Origin: JACDDK01 sp038198445
GTDB lineage: Bacteria; Actinomycetota; Rubrobacteria; Rubrobacterales; Rubrobacteraceae
DNA length: 33,309 bases
NCBI GenBank assembly: GCA_038198445.1
Contig: JBBPZZ010000108.1
Location: 1-33,309, forward strand
Direction of reading: 5' to 3'
The notes under the pieces are model-generated. The model worked only from the letters and a program-made list of their open reading frames with translations. It made no database searches and was not told the DNA's origin. Positions 1 through 7,604 of this stretch are shown here, piece by piece. How positions within the stretch are numbered: the stretch's first letter is position 1; the number at the start of each line of letters is the position of its first letter. The position numbers and the translations under genes are program-made.

Positions 1-245
1 CGCGTACCTCCGGCGAGGTAGAAGAGGATCGCGTTGGATTCCGGCAAGAACTCCCCGTCCGAGGTCTCCAGCACCGGAATGCGCCCGTTCGGGTTGATGC
101 GTTCCAGGAACTCGGGGGTGCGGGTCGCGCCCTTCCGTGTGTCGTACTCGATCCTCTCGAACGGGATGCCTAGCTGTGTGAGGATCAGGCGCACCTTATA
201 GCCGTTTCCCGAAGCGAGGTTGTCGTGCAGCCGTATCAACGCCAT
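1..245 (-). CDS. Glutathione S-transferase, N-terminal part (cut by window edge)
   Basis: The 81 visible residues form the thioredoxin-like N-terminal half of a glutathione S-transferase. They begin MALIRLHDNLASGNGYKV, and later carry the family signatures NPNGRIPVLE (cis-Pro of the glutathione site) and LPESNAILFYLA (the E-S pair that binds the gamma-glutamyl group). The C-terminal helical domain lies beyond the left edge, so subclass and substrate cannot be named; conjugation or reduction of electrophiles or peroxides is the family expectation. The ATG at 245 overlaps the end of the upstream gene (stop at 238-236), so the two are probably translationally coupled. Identification as GST is firm; its role is not. 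Confidence 0.85.
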   Translation of the reverse strand, partial: MALIRLHDNLASGNGYKVRLILTQLGIPFERIEYDTRKGATRTPEFLERINPNGRIPVLETSDGEFLPESNAILFYLAGGT

Positions 246-838
246 CCCATGCGGCTCAAGAACGCGCCCGCGAGCGTCGTCAGGAAACGATGCGCGCCGC
301 GCTCTCCGGAAGTCCCGGTCTCGTTGGATTTCCCCGTATCGACCCGCCAAAATTTACTCCGCCGCCGGTATCCGGCCTCGCGCGCATAATCCGCGTGCGG
401 ACCTCTCGCGGCCAGGATCTCCCCGACGCACATCTCGCGTCCGAGGTTCCGCGCCCCGGTGTACAACGCCCGCGCGAGACGCCGTTCCCCGGCCCACGGG
501 TCCACCACCAACAGACCCAGGATGAGACGCTTGGACTCCGTCCTGTATCGCAGGGCGGCAAGGACTTCGCCACCTTCCTCCGCCACGATGAATCGCTCCT
601 CGAAGGCGATCCAACGCGGCATGCCGTTCAACGCCAGCAAATCCGAGATCCCGGCCTCGTCCTCGATACCGCCCCACCGCACCCGGATACCCGCTACCTC
701 ATCAGCCTGGAACGAGGCTTTACCTCGCTTCTCCCCCGCTCCATAACGCGCCTCTCGCGCCAACCTGGCAGCCGCGGCTTCGCGAAGGAGATCCCGGCTC
801 CGCTCCTTGTAAACCTCGAATTCCGACCACTCCAACAT
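236..838 (-). CDS. GNAT-like acetyltransferase domain protein
   Basis: A 200-residue protein. An N-terminal charged helix (MLEWSEFEVYKERSRD) is followed by a region with the look of a GNAT fold: a strand-like stretch, the segment FIVAEEGGEVLAALRYR, then the hydrophobic strand LILGLLVVDPWAGERRLARALY, where GNAT proteins place beta-4 and the acyl-CoA binding loop. The expected Q/R-x-x-G-x-G/A loop is degenerate (DPWAGERRLA), so acetyltransferase activity is an inference. I choose the ATG at 838 over the in-frame ATG at 853 because GGAGGCGAGAG sits directly upstream of 838. It overlaps the GST gene by 10 bases and shares its promoter. The substrate is unknown. Confidence 0.6.
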   Translation of the reverse strand: MLEWSEFEVYKERSRDLLREAAAARLAREARYGAGEKRGKASFQADEVAGIRVRWGGIEDEAGISDLLALNGMPRWIAFEERFIVAEEGGEVLAALRYRTESKRLILGLLVVDPWAGERRLARALYTGARNLGREMCVGEILAARGPHADYAREAGYRRRSKFWRVDTGKSNETGTSGERGAHRFLTTLAGAFLSRMGWR

Positions 839-865
839 CTCTCGCCTCCGCATCCACGCCGCCGC

Positions 866-894
866 GCTATAATTGCCCTAATTAGCTGTGACAA
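866..894 (-). promoter_or_regulatory. Sigma-70 type promoter for the GNAT-GST pair
   Basis: Read on the minus strand, TTGTCA (894-889), a 17-nt spacer and TATAGC (871-866) lie upstream of the ATG at 838. It overlaps the opposing GntR promoter almost completely, so the two units probably interfere or share a regulator. Confidence 0.55.
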
Positions 895-899
895 TTATA
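868..899. repeat. Inverted repeat, candidate operator in divergent promoter region
   Basis: TATAATTG (868-875) and CAATTATA (892-899) are perfect 8-bp inverted arms separated by 16 nt. They cover the -10 and -35 boxes of both divergent promoters. Placement next to a GntR gene suggests an autoregulatory operator. The arms may instead simply be the two overlapping promoter elements. Confidence 0.45.
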
Positions 900-901
900 A
901 T
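873..901 (+). promoter_or_regulatory. Sigma-70 type promoter for the GntR regulator
   Basis: TTGCCC (873-878), a 17-nt spacer and a consensus TATAAT (896-901) lie 32 nt upstream of the ATG at 934. A weak AGGA (924-927) is the only ribosome-binding candidate. Confidence 0.6.
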
Positions 902-933
902 TGGCTTACCAGCATAGGACAATAGGATAATTT

Positions 934-1914
934 ATGGATTTACAGATAAATTCGAAGAGTCACGTACCGGTACACGTTCAGTTGGAGGAGCAGTTAAAGC
1001 ATCTCGTTCTTACGGGGCGGTTCGAGGTGGGGAGCCGGTTGCCGAGCATTCGGACATTGGCGGGGTATCTGCGGATCAACCGGAATACGGTGGCGCGGGT
1101 GATCTCGGACCTCGAACGTGAGGGGTATGTCGAGAGTCGGCGCGGAAGCGGAGTGTATGTTGTCGAGCCGCCGGTGGACGCGGGGTATCTGAAGCGCCAG
1201 GAGGTATTGGAGAAGGTCCTGGATCTCGCATCGGCGCAAGGCGTTCAGGTGGAGGAGTTGGCGTACGCGCTGCTGGCCCGCGCGGGCGCGGAGCCGCGGG
1301 GCAAGACGCGGATAGTGTTCGTCGAGTGTACGCAAGTAGAGCTAGAGCAGTTCTCGGCCGAGCTAGAGGCGCAGTTGCCGGTCGAAGTAGAACGGGTGCT
1401 TCTGGAAGACCTTCCGGAGAGGATCGACGGTGCGAAAGATCTGCCGTGGCGGATAGCCACGACCACTTTCTTCCACGTTCACGAGGTGCAGGAGTTGGTG
1501 GAGCCATTAGGCATAGAGACGGTCGCATTGCTGGCCGAGGCCAACCTGGAGAGCCTGCAGCGCCTCACGGAGCTTCCGGCGGGTACCCCGGTCGGTATCG
1601 TTGGATGGGGCAAGACTTGCATGGAGAACATGTCGCGATCCGTCGAGGGCGCGGGTCTGGACCACCTGGACTTCATCCCCGTCAACGTGGACCAGAGTCC
1701 CGCGGAGATCCGGGCGACCCTGGACGAAGTGCGAGCGGTGCTGTGCGCCAGCGTAACGGCCCAGAAACTCCGCGAGCGCGTCGATGTCCCCGACGACGTG
1801 GTTATCGAAGAAGACCGCATTCTGGACCAGGGCGGCATCGAGATGCTCGGCGGCCTCCTCCGCCAGCTACCGCGTCCCGGTCGGGAAGATTCATGGAGTT
1901 CCGACGAAGGATAG
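934..1914 (+). CDS. GntR-family transcriptional regulator with a non-standard C-terminal domain
   Basis: A 326-residue DNA-binding regulator. Residues about 8-75 are a GntR winged helix: VPVHVQLEEQLKHLVLTGRF, then LPSIRTLAGYLRINRNTVAR as the helix-turn-helix, and VESRRGSGVYV as the wing. This arrangement resembles the YtrA-type subgroup. The C-terminal 250 residues do not look like the FadR, HutC/UTRA or MocR aminotransferase domains. Alternating strands and helices (TRIVFVECTQVELEQF, GTPVGIVGWGKTCMENM, VRAVLCASVTAQKLRE) suggest an alpha/beta fold perhaps related to periplasmic-binding-like sensors; this is inference. It is divergent from GNAT-GST, the likeliest target besides itself. The effector is unknown. 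Confidence 0.8.
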   Translation: MDLQINSKSHVPVHVQLEEQLKHLVLTGRFEVGSRLPSIRTLAGYLRINRNTVARVISDLEREGYVESRRGSGVYVVEPPVDAGYLKRQEVLEKVLDLASAQGVQVEELAYALLARAGAEPRGKTRIVFVECTQVELEQFSAELEAQLPVEVERVLLEDLPERIDGAKDLPWRIATTTFFHVHEVQELVEPLGIETVALLAEANLESLQRLTELPAGTPVGIVGWGKTCMENMSRSVEGAGLDHLDFIPVNVDQSPAEIRATLDEVRAVLCASVTAQKLRERVDVPDDVVIEEDRILDQGGIEMLGGLLRQLPRPGREDSWSSDEG

Positions 1915-1919
1915 ATCTT

Positions 1920-2573
1920 TCAGGCCCGAACGTTGAAGCGGTTCATCGTCGCCTCCGCGCCGTTCTCAACTAGGAACTCGACCACATCGGCGGCTGTGGG
2001 GACGGCGTCTTTGACAGCGGAGTCCATCCTTCCGAGCACGTAATCCGTGACGGTTACGCCTATCGGCGGGCGGCCGATGCCGATACGGACCCTGACGAAA
2101 TCGTTGCCCTTGTTCTGAATGATGGAGCGCAGGCCGTTGTGGCCGCCCGCGCCGCCGCCGGCCTTCACCCGGACGTCGCCCAACGGGAGATCCAGATCAT
2201 CGTGGACGACGATGAGGTCTTCGATGCGAGAGTCCGACAGGGCGGAGCCGGAGTTGTTCATGAAGGTAGTCGGCTTGAGGAGCGTTACGTTCTTCAGGCC
2301 GAGGTTGATGGGGGCGGCTTCGGCTCTCTTCTTCTTGCGCCAGTCTCCGCCGTGGCGTTTCGCCAACTCGTCGGCGACGAGATAGCCGACGTTGTGGCGG
2401 GTGCGTTCGTAGGAGCGTCCGGGGTTCCCGAGACCCACGACGACGGGGGCCCGTGAAGGCCCCCCGCTCTCTTCCGCTTCTTTTCTCCGGTTCAGGAAGG
2501 ACTGACGCAGCTCGTTGAGCCTATTCGTCCTGGCCCTTGGGTTCCTCGCCCTCGTCGGCGGACGCCTCTTCAC
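1920..2573 (-). CDS. pth: Peptidyl-tRNA hydrolase
   Basis: Pth hydrolyses the ester bond of peptidyl-tRNAs released by stalled ribosomes and recycles tRNA in the cytoplasm. All expected residues are visible: VVVGLGNPG, RTRHNVGY (catalytic His), FMNNSG, VVHDDLDLP (the Asp that activates His) and GGGAGGHNGLRSI. The core starts near residue 43. The preceding stretch is a very basic extension overlapping the end of rplY in another frame by 53 bases. The start is uncertain: GTG at 2573 has AGGAGG nine bases upstream, while the next plausible start, GTG at 2438, would trim the first core residues and has no ribosome-binding site. A GC-only hairpin (2445-2451 with 2458-2464) lies within this extension. 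It is the last gene of the glmU-prs-rplY-pth run. Confidence 0.93.
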   Translation of the reverse strand: MKRRPPTRARNPRARTNRLNELRQSFLNRRKEAEESGGPSRAPVVVGLGNPGRSYERTRHNVGYLVADELAKRHGGDWRKKKRAEAAPINLGLKNVTLLKPTTFMNNSGSALSDSRIEDLIVVHDDLDLPLGDVRVKAGGGAGGHNGLRSIIQNKGNDFVRVRIGIGRPPIGVTVTDYVLGRMDSAVKDAVPTAADVVEFLVENGAEATMNRFNVRA

Positions 2574-3243
2574 CCTCGGCAGCCTCCTCGCCCTCTGCGG
2601 CTTGCTCGGCAGCGGCGGCCTCTTCCTCGTCGGTCATATCCTCGACGATACCGGCGGCCTCCATCTCCTCGTCGGTGATCTCCGTCGGCGCCGTCACGGT
2701 AACCGCGACGTCCTCCGGCTCGGAGAGCAAAGTAACGCCCTCGGGCAGGATCAGGTCGCCGAGCGTCAGGTTCTCGTTCATTCCCAGGTTCGAGACGTCG
2801 AGCGTCACCTCCTGGGGGATGTCACCCGGCAGAGACTCGGCCTGTATCTCGTAGGCCACCTGTTGCAACACTCCGCCCTCCTGGACGCCGGGCGCGTCGC
2901 CCACGACCGCGACGGGAACGGTCACCTCGACCAGCTCGCGCATATTCACCGGGATGAAGTCCACGTGGATCAAATTCCCCGTCACCGGGTGGCGCTGAAG
3001 GTCCACGATGCGGGCCGTCGCCGCGCCGTCGCCCAGGTCTATGTCATAGAGCGCGTTGTCCCCGAGGTGCTGTAGCGTATAGTCCACGGTCTTCGCCGGG
3101 ACCACGATGGCCGTGCTTCCGCCGGCTTCATTGCTCTCTCCGTACAGGACAGCCGGAGCCATGCCTTGCTGCCTCAGGCGCCGGGAGTCGTTCTTGCCCC
3201 GGCCCTCGCGCTTGCTGGCCTGTAAATCTACGTTGTCTGCCAC
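2521..3243 (-). CDS. rplY: 50S ribosomal protein bL25, long CTC/TL5 form
   Basis: bL25 binds 5S rRNA in the large subunit. Residues 5-95 are the L25 domain, including the signature REGRGKNDSRRLRQQGMAPAVLYG and the VDFIPVNM segment. Residues about 98-190 form the extra beta domain of the CTC/TL5 type (LVEVTVPVAVVGDAPGVQEGG, LGDLILPEGVTLL). Residues 198-240 are a low-complexity acidic tail of Glu, Ala and Gly. Start GTG at 3243 follows AGGAG by six bases. It sits 29 bases after prs and overlaps the 5' end of pth, an arrangement common in Gram-positive genomes. Its acidic tail is encoded over the basic start of Pth. Confidence 0.95.
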   Translation of the reverse strand: MADNVDLQASKREGRGKNDSRRLRQQGMAPAVLYGESNEAGGSTAIVVPAKTVDYTLQHLGDNALYDIDLGDGAATARIVDLQRHPVTGNLIHVDFIPVNMRELVEVTVPVAVVGDAPGVQEGGVLQQVAYEIQAESLPGDIPQEVTLDVSNLGMNENLTLGDLILPEGVTLLSEPEDVAVTVTAPTEITDEEMEAAGIVEDMTDEEEAAAAEQAAEGEEAAEGEEASADEGEEPKGQDE

Positions 3244-3272
3244 TTGGTACTCCTACCGATCTCTGACTATTC

Positions 3273-4265
3273 CTAGAAAAGCTGATTCTCGCCCATGAAC
3301 ACTTCGCTCACCGAATCGTCCAGGAAGACGTTCTTTATGGTGCTCGCGAGTATGGGCGCAATCGTAAGCGTTCGTATCTTAGACTGCGGTTCGCCCTCCT
3401 TCAAGGGCAGCGTATCCGTCACGACTACCTCTTTTAGCGGGGATTCTTCTATGTTCCTGTAAGCCGGTCCCGAAAATACCGCGTGCGTCCCGGCGGCGTA
3501 GACCTCAGTGGCGCCCTTCTGGACGAGCACCTCCGCCGCGTTGCACAACGTACCCGCCGTATCTATGAGGTCGTCGATCATAATCGCCCGCCTCCCCTCT
3601 ACGTCGCCGATGACGTGGGTAACCTCCGATTGCCCCGGACCGCTGCGCCGCTTGTTCAGAATGGCCCAGGGTATCCCGAGGTGATCCGCCAAACGGTTCG
3701 CGACTCTGGCCTCCCCCGTATCCGGGGCGACGACTACCGCGTCGTCGGCGTCGCGGAAACCCGCCTCCACGAAGTAGTCCACGAAAGTGTGCATGGCGGT
3801 CAGGTGATCCACCGGGAAGCTGAAGAAGCCCTCGATCTGGCCGACGTGCAAATCCATCGCCATCACCCGCTCGGCCCCGGCCACCTGGATCATGTTGGCG
3901 ACCAGACGCGCCGTTATGGGCTCGCGGGGCTTGGTCTTGCGGTCCTGCCGCGAGTAGGCGAAATACGGGATCACCGCCGTTATCCTCTTGGCCGACGCCC
4001 TCCTCGCGGCGTCGATCATGACGAGCAGTTGCATTAGGTTGAGGTTTACCGGGTCCCCGAGAGACTGGACGATGAACATATCCGCGCCCCGGACGCTCTC
4101 CAGGTATCTCGAATACATCTCGCCGCTTGAGAACTGGCGCAACTCCACGCCGCCCAGGTCGAGGTCCAACCGATCCGCTATCCGGTCCGCGAGTTTCGGG
4201 TAACCCTCCCCCGAAAAAAGCATCAGGCGCTTCTCGTTGGTCTGCGTAAGATAGCCGTTTTGCAT
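3273..4265 (-). CDS. prs: Ribose-phosphate pyrophosphokinase (PRPP synthase, class I)
   Basis: Converts ribose 5-phosphate and ATP to PRPP for purine, pyrimidine, NAD, His and Trp synthesis. The 330-residue length is normal. Visible motifs are the ATP-site loops (FSSGEMYSRYLESVRGADMF; PYFAYSRQDRKTKPREPIT), the catalytic flexible-loop region (LNKRRSGPGQSEVTHVIG) and the PRPP-binding loop AIMIDDLIDTAGTLCNAA. I choose ATG at 4265 because GGAGGG lies upstream and the protein then begins seven bases after the glmU stop. The open frame extends a further 20 codons into glmU, but that extension is not typical of the family. Operon with glmU is evident; the pair serves nucleotide and UDP-sugar synthesis. 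Confidence 0.96.
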   Translation of the reverse strand: MQNGYLTQTNEKRLMLFSGEGYPKLADRIADRLDLDLGGVELRQFSSGEMYSRYLESVRGADMFIVQSLGDPVNLNLMQLLVMIDAARRASAKRITAVIPYFAYSRQDRKTKPREPITARLVANMIQVAGAERVMAMDLHVGQIEGFFSFPVDHLTAMHTFVDYFVEAGFRDADDAVVVAPDTGEARVANRLADHLGIPWAILNKRRSGPGQSEVTHVIGDVEGRRAIMIDDLIDTAGTLCNAAEVLVQKGATEVYAAGTHAVFSGPAYRNIEESPLKEVVVTDTLPLKEGEPQSKIRTLTIAPILASTIKNVFLDDSVSEVFMGENQLF

Positions 4266-4272
4266 CGCCGCG

Positions 4273-5697
4273 CTAACCCTCCGTCTCGGTCTCTGGACGC
4301 TCGCTCTTTCCTTTTCCGGAACCATCTTTAGATACCTTGCCCGGAGCGTCCCGGATCACCCGCGCCGGCATCCCAACAGCGAGCTTGCCGGGCGGTATGT
4401 TCTTGTTCACGACACTCGCCGCCCCGAGGTACGCGCCTTCTCCGATTGTAATAGGCGCTATCAGATTCGTGTTGACGCCGGTAAATACGCCGTCTTCGAT
4501 GACCGTCCGGTTCTTGTGCTTCCCGTCGTAGTTTGCGGTGATGGTGCCCGCTCCCAGGTTGACGCCCGCTCCGATGTCCGCGTCTCCAACGTACGACAGG
4601 TGAGGGACCTTGCTTCCCTTGCCGACCTTCGTGTTCTTGACCTCGCAGTACGCCCCGACCTTCGAGTTCGTTCCGAGCACCGTGCCCGGCCGCAGGTAGG
4701 CGTAGGGACCAACGGTGGCGTCCTCGCCGATCTCCGCGCCCCGTCCGACCGAATGTTCCACCAGCGCCCCATCGCTTACAGCCGTGTCGAGCAGGTCCGT
4801 CGACGGGCCAATGATGCAGTCCGAGCCTATTTTGGTCTCTCCGCGCAGGAAAGTGCCCGGCAAAATCACCGTATCCCGACCGATCTCCACCGTCGCCTCG
4901 ATGTGGGTCGAGGCCGGGTCTCGCACGGTCACCCCGTCCCTCATGTGGGCGTCCAGGATGCGGCGGCGAAGGATCTCCTCCGCCCGCGCCAGATGCGCCC
5001 GGTCATTGACCAGGTTTGCCTCCTCCACGTCTTTCAGGCGATAGGTTACAGCCCGGCTCCGGCTCCCGATTATCTCCAGCGCGTCCGTCAGATATAGTTC
5101 GTCCTGGCTATTATCCGACTCTAGCCTGCCAAGAGCATCCCGGATCTCGGTCAACTCGAAGGCGTAAAGACCCAGGTTGGCGAGCTTTATCTCGCGCTCC
5201 GACTCCGTCGCCTCGCGCTCTTCGACGATCCGCACGACGCCCGCGTCTTCGATAACCCGCCCGAGGCCACTCGGGTCCGGAAGTTCGGCCACCAGCACTG
5301 TCGCCCCAACTCCAGCCTCCCGGTGACGCTCCACCAGTTCACCCAGCGTCCGATCCGAGATAAGCGGTCCATCCCCGTTTACCACGAGGAGTGTGCCGTC
5401 CTCCTCTTCGATGGCTTCCAGGGCCACGCGCACCGCGTCTCCGGTGCCGAGTTGCTCCTTCTGAAGAACCGCCTCGGCTTGTTCGGGGAGCACGTCCTCG
5501 ACGAGATCAGCCTGATGCCCCACGACGACGAGCAGCCTCTCGGGGACGAGCGGCTTGATGGCCTGGATCGCATAATTCACCATCGGTACTCCGCAGAGGG
5601 TATGAAGGACCTTAGCCCGGTTGGACTTCATCCGGGTTCCTTTGCCCGCCGCAAGGACCACGGCGAAGATTGGTGATGGAGTTTCGTGCTCGGTCAC
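4273..5697 (-). CDS. glmU: Bifunctional GlmU (GlcNAc-1-P uridyltransferase / GlcN-1-P acetyltransferase)
   Basis: Makes UDP-GlcNAc for peptidoglycan in two steps. The N-terminal nucleotidyltransferase domain carries LAAGKGTRMKS, then K-V-L-H, the QLGTGDAV loop and VVNGDGPLIS with the Mg-binding Asp. The C-terminal left-handed beta-helix has hexapeptide repeats and the acetyl-transfer His in VPHLSYVGDADIGAG. The last 25 residues are a Lys/Ser/Glu tail. Small departures from the usual text are NRAKVLH for LPKVLH and FTGVNTNL for FIGSNTNL; neither removes a known catalytic residue. Start is GTG at 5697, with only AAAAG before it, so initiation may be weak. tRNA-Gln lies 47 bases upstream on the same strand. 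Confidence 0.96.
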   Translation of the reverse strand: MTEHETPSPIFAVVLAAGKGTRMKSNRAKVLHTLCGVPMVNYAIQAIKPLVPERLLVVVGHQADLVEDVLPEQAEAVLQKEQLGTGDAVRVALEAIEEEDGTLLVVNGDGPLISDRTLGELVERHREAGVGATVLVAELPDPSGLGRVIEDAGVVRIVEEREATESEREIKLANLGLYAFELTEIRDALGRLESDNSQDELYLTDALEIIGSRSRAVTYRLKDVEEANLVNDRAHLARAEEILRRRILDAHMRDGVTVRDPASTHIEATVEIGRDTVILPGTFLRGETKIGSDCIIGPSTDLLDTAVSDGALVEHSVGRGAEIGEDATVGPYAYLRPGTVLGTNSKVGAYCEVKNTKVGKGSKVPHLSYVGDADIGAGVNLGAGTITANYDGKHKNRTVIEDGVFTGVNTNLIAPITIGEGAYLGAASVVNKNIPPGKLAVGMPARVIRDAPGKVSKDGSGKGKSERPETETEG

Positions 5698-5743
5698 CTT
5701 TTACAAGACTCCTTTGGATTGACTTGCCAGCGCGGGCTTCAAG

Positions 5744-5814
5744 CTGGGGCGGCAGGATTCGAACCTGCGATCCCGGGACCAAAACCCGGCGCCTTGCCGC
5801 TTGGCTACGCCCCA
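5744..5814 (-). tRNA. tRNA-Gln (anticodon TTG)
   Basis: On the minus strand a 71-nt cloverleaf can be folded: acceptor TGGGGCG with CGCCCCA, D stem GCC/GGC, anticodon stem CCGGG/CCCGG around loop TTTTGGT (anticodon TTG, reading CAA/CAG), 4-nt variable loop, and T arm GCAGG/CCTGC around TTCGAAT. The first pair is U-A, typical of tRNA-Gln, and the discriminator base is G. CCA is not encoded. It sits between ispE and glmU. Confidence 0.95.
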
Positions 5815-5867
5815 TTCGCTTCGCCGCGACCATGACTGTGTTCTTATTACGTACCCGCGACGCCGCG

Positions 5868-5896
5868 ATTATACCGGAGCCCGTGTAAGCCGTCAG
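5868..5896 (-). promoter_or_regulatory. Promoter for tRNA-Gln and probably glmU-prs-rplY-pth
   Basis: CTGACG (5896-5891), a 17-nt spacer and consensus TATAAT (5873-5868) place the transcript start near 5861, about 47 nt before the mature tRNA. No terminator is evident between the tRNA and glmU, so the tRNA may be cut from a longer mRNA. Confidence 0.6.
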
Positions 5897-5934
5897 CGTT
5901 TGGTCACCAGCGACGAGACAATAGAGAACGCGCC

Positions 5935-6807
5935 TTAGATTATCTCGACCCCGCGAGACACCGGCGCGAATACTCCGATGAACGGTGCCCGCAATGCCGT
6001 TTTCGCTTTCCTGGCTGATTGCTCCGTTGCGAAGATGCCGTAGACCGCCGTCCCCGAGCCGGTCATTGCCGCTCCGAGCGCGCCGTGGCCCAGGAGGGCT
6101 CGCTCGTAGTCCTCCACCTCCGGCGCCGCTTTCTTGGTAACCGGCGAAAGCACGTTGCCGGCCGAACGGGAGAGCGCGGAAAGCTCTCCTGCCCGCAGCG
6201 CCGCCACCACCGGCTCCACGAAAGACAAATCGGCCGCCGGGTCTTCGTCATGGGCGCGGTAGGTCTTGCCCGTATCCGCGCCTCGGTCTGGTTTCAGGAT
6301 CAGCAGCCGGTGATCCGGGGGCGCCACCAACCGGGTTAGCCTCTCCCCAACCCCCTCCCCGAGCGCCGTCCCGCCCGTGATACAAAAAGGCACGTCAGCA
6401 CCGACGCTGCCTCCGATTGCACGAAGTTCCTCTTCTCCCAAACGCATCCCGAATAACTCGTTGAGTCCGACCAGGATCGCCGCCGCGTCCGCCGATCCAC
6501 CGCCGAGTCCGGCCCCGGCGGGTATCTTTTTGTATAGATGGATCTTCACTGGAAGGTCCTGGGCTACCGCCTCACACAGGGACTTCCACGCCCTGTAGGC
6601 CGTGTTGTCTTCGAGCGGACCAATCTCCGCGTTATCCGGCTCGACGTGTAGAGCGAATCCCTCTTCCGCGAGCTCTAGCGAGACCTCGTCCGCAAGTGAG
6701 ATGCTCTGCATCACGGTGGATATCTCGTGATACCCGTCCTCTCTGATCCCCCGCACCTCCAGGGCGTAGTTGACCTTGGCGAAAGCTCTGAGGTGTAACT
6801 GTTTCAT
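5935..6807 (-). CDS. ispE: 4-diphosphocytidyl-2-C-methyl-D-erythritol kinase
   Basis: Phosphorylates CDP-methylerythritol in the MEP pathway of isoprenoid synthesis, which supplies undecaprenyl phosphate, quinones and carotenoids. This 290-residue GHMP kinase shows AFAKVNYALEVRG and DGYHEISTVMQSI at the N-terminus, the ATP loop KKIPAGAGLGGGSADAAA, then GADVPF with the catalytic Asp, and the C-terminal MTGSGTAVYGIF loop. I choose ATG at 6807, which overlaps the rsmA stop as TGATG; a GTG four codons upstream lies inside rsmA. The chain tatD-rsmA-ispE is a well-known Gram-positive order, and the junction implies coupled translation. Confidence 0.95.
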   Translation of the reverse strand: MKQLHLRAFAKVNYALEVRGIREDGYHEISTVMQSISLADEVSLELAEEGFALHVEPDNAEIGPLEDNTAYRAWKSLCEAVAQDLPVKIHLYKKIPAGAGLGGGSADAAAILVGLNELFGMRLGEEELRAIGGSVGADVPFCITGGTALGEGVGERLTRLVAPPDHRLLILKPDRGADTGKTYRAHDEDPAADLSFVEPVVAALRAGELSALSRSAGNVLSPVTKKAAPEVEDYERALLGHGALGAAMTGSGTAVYGIFATEQSARKAKTALRAPFIGVFAPVSRGVEII

Positions 6808-7595
6808 CAGATCGCCCACGAGATCTTCCGGTAGAGTGTCACGAAGTCCTCCGGCGCAAGCTCCTCCGCCCTGGCATCCGGCCCGCGTCCCAGGGAGGTC
6901 AGGACTCGCGGAGCCTCGCCCCGTACTGGCTCGGGAAGGTTGTTGACGAGCCGTTTCCGGCGGCTGCGAAACGCGGCAAGCACGACCCTCTTCACCCCGG
7001 CGTATTCTCCGGTTCTCAGACCTGTCTCCCGGCGCTCCATGTCCACTATCGCGGATTGGACCCTGGGCGGTGGATCAAAGACGTGCGGCGAGACCTTATG
7101 GGCGATCCGCCCGGCGGCGAGTAGCTGGACCAGCACCGCGTATCCGGAGTAGTCTTTGCTTCCGCGCCCGGCTACCATCCGGCGGGCTACTTCCAGTTGC
7201 ACCATGAACCGCAGCGTTCTCAGGCTCTCCACCTCTTCCAGGAACTTCAACACCAACGGCGAGGCGATATTGTAGGGCAGGTTGGCTACCAGTTTGTTCG
7301 GTACGGGATCGAGGGTCGCGTAATCGAAACGGAGCGCGTCGCCTTCCTGTATGCGGACGTTGTCGCAACCGCCGATAGCGCGGCGCAGGAAAACGAGCGC
7401 ATCCGGGTCTATCTCCACGGCGTGGACTAGTTTCGCGCGTCCGGCCAGAAACCCGGTAAGGAAACCACGTCCCGGTCCAATCTCCAGCACGACATCATCC
7501 GGCATGACGCCTTCGGCGACGATTCGGGCGGTGTTCGGGTCTTTCAGGAAGTGCTGTCCAAGGCGTTTCTTTGGGAAGTTTGCCGGAGAGTCCAA
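6807..7595 (-). CDS. rsmA: 16S rRNA dimethyladenosine transferase A
   Basis: Also known as KsgA. It dimethylates the two adjacent adenines near the 3' end of 16S rRNA and acts as a late 30S assembly checkpoint. Visible: KKRLGQHFLKDP at the N-terminus, SAM motif VLEIGPGRGFLTGFL, acidic motif VEIDPDAL, catalytic motif NLPYNIASPLVLKFL, and the C-terminal helical domain with FDPPPRVQSAIV and AAFRSRRKRLVNNL. At 262 residues it has normal length. The start is TTG at 7595, nine bases after the tatD stop; the only other option in the open frame is CTG at 7604. No strong ribosome-binding site is seen, consistent with reinitiation after tatD. Confidence 0.95.
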   Translation of the reverse strand: MDSPANFPKKRLGQHFLKDPNTARIVAEGVMPDDVVLEIGPGRGFLTGFLAGRAKLVHAVEIDPDALVFLRRAIGGCDNVRIQEGDALRFDYATLDPVPNKLVANLPYNIASPLVLKFLEEVESLRTLRFMVQLEVARRMVAGRGSKDYSGYAVLVQLLAAGRIAHKVSPHVFDPPPRVQSAIVDMERRETGLRTGEYAGVKRVVLAAFRSRRKRLVNNLPEPVRGEAPRVLTSLGRGPDARAEELAPEDFVTLYRKISWAI

Positions 7596-7604
7596 TAAAT
7601 ACAG

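Noticed and set aside
1326..1973. Plus-strand 215-residue frame inside the GntR gene
   Set aside because: Low-complexity Arg/Gly-rich translation overlapping a clear regulator; a frame shadow.
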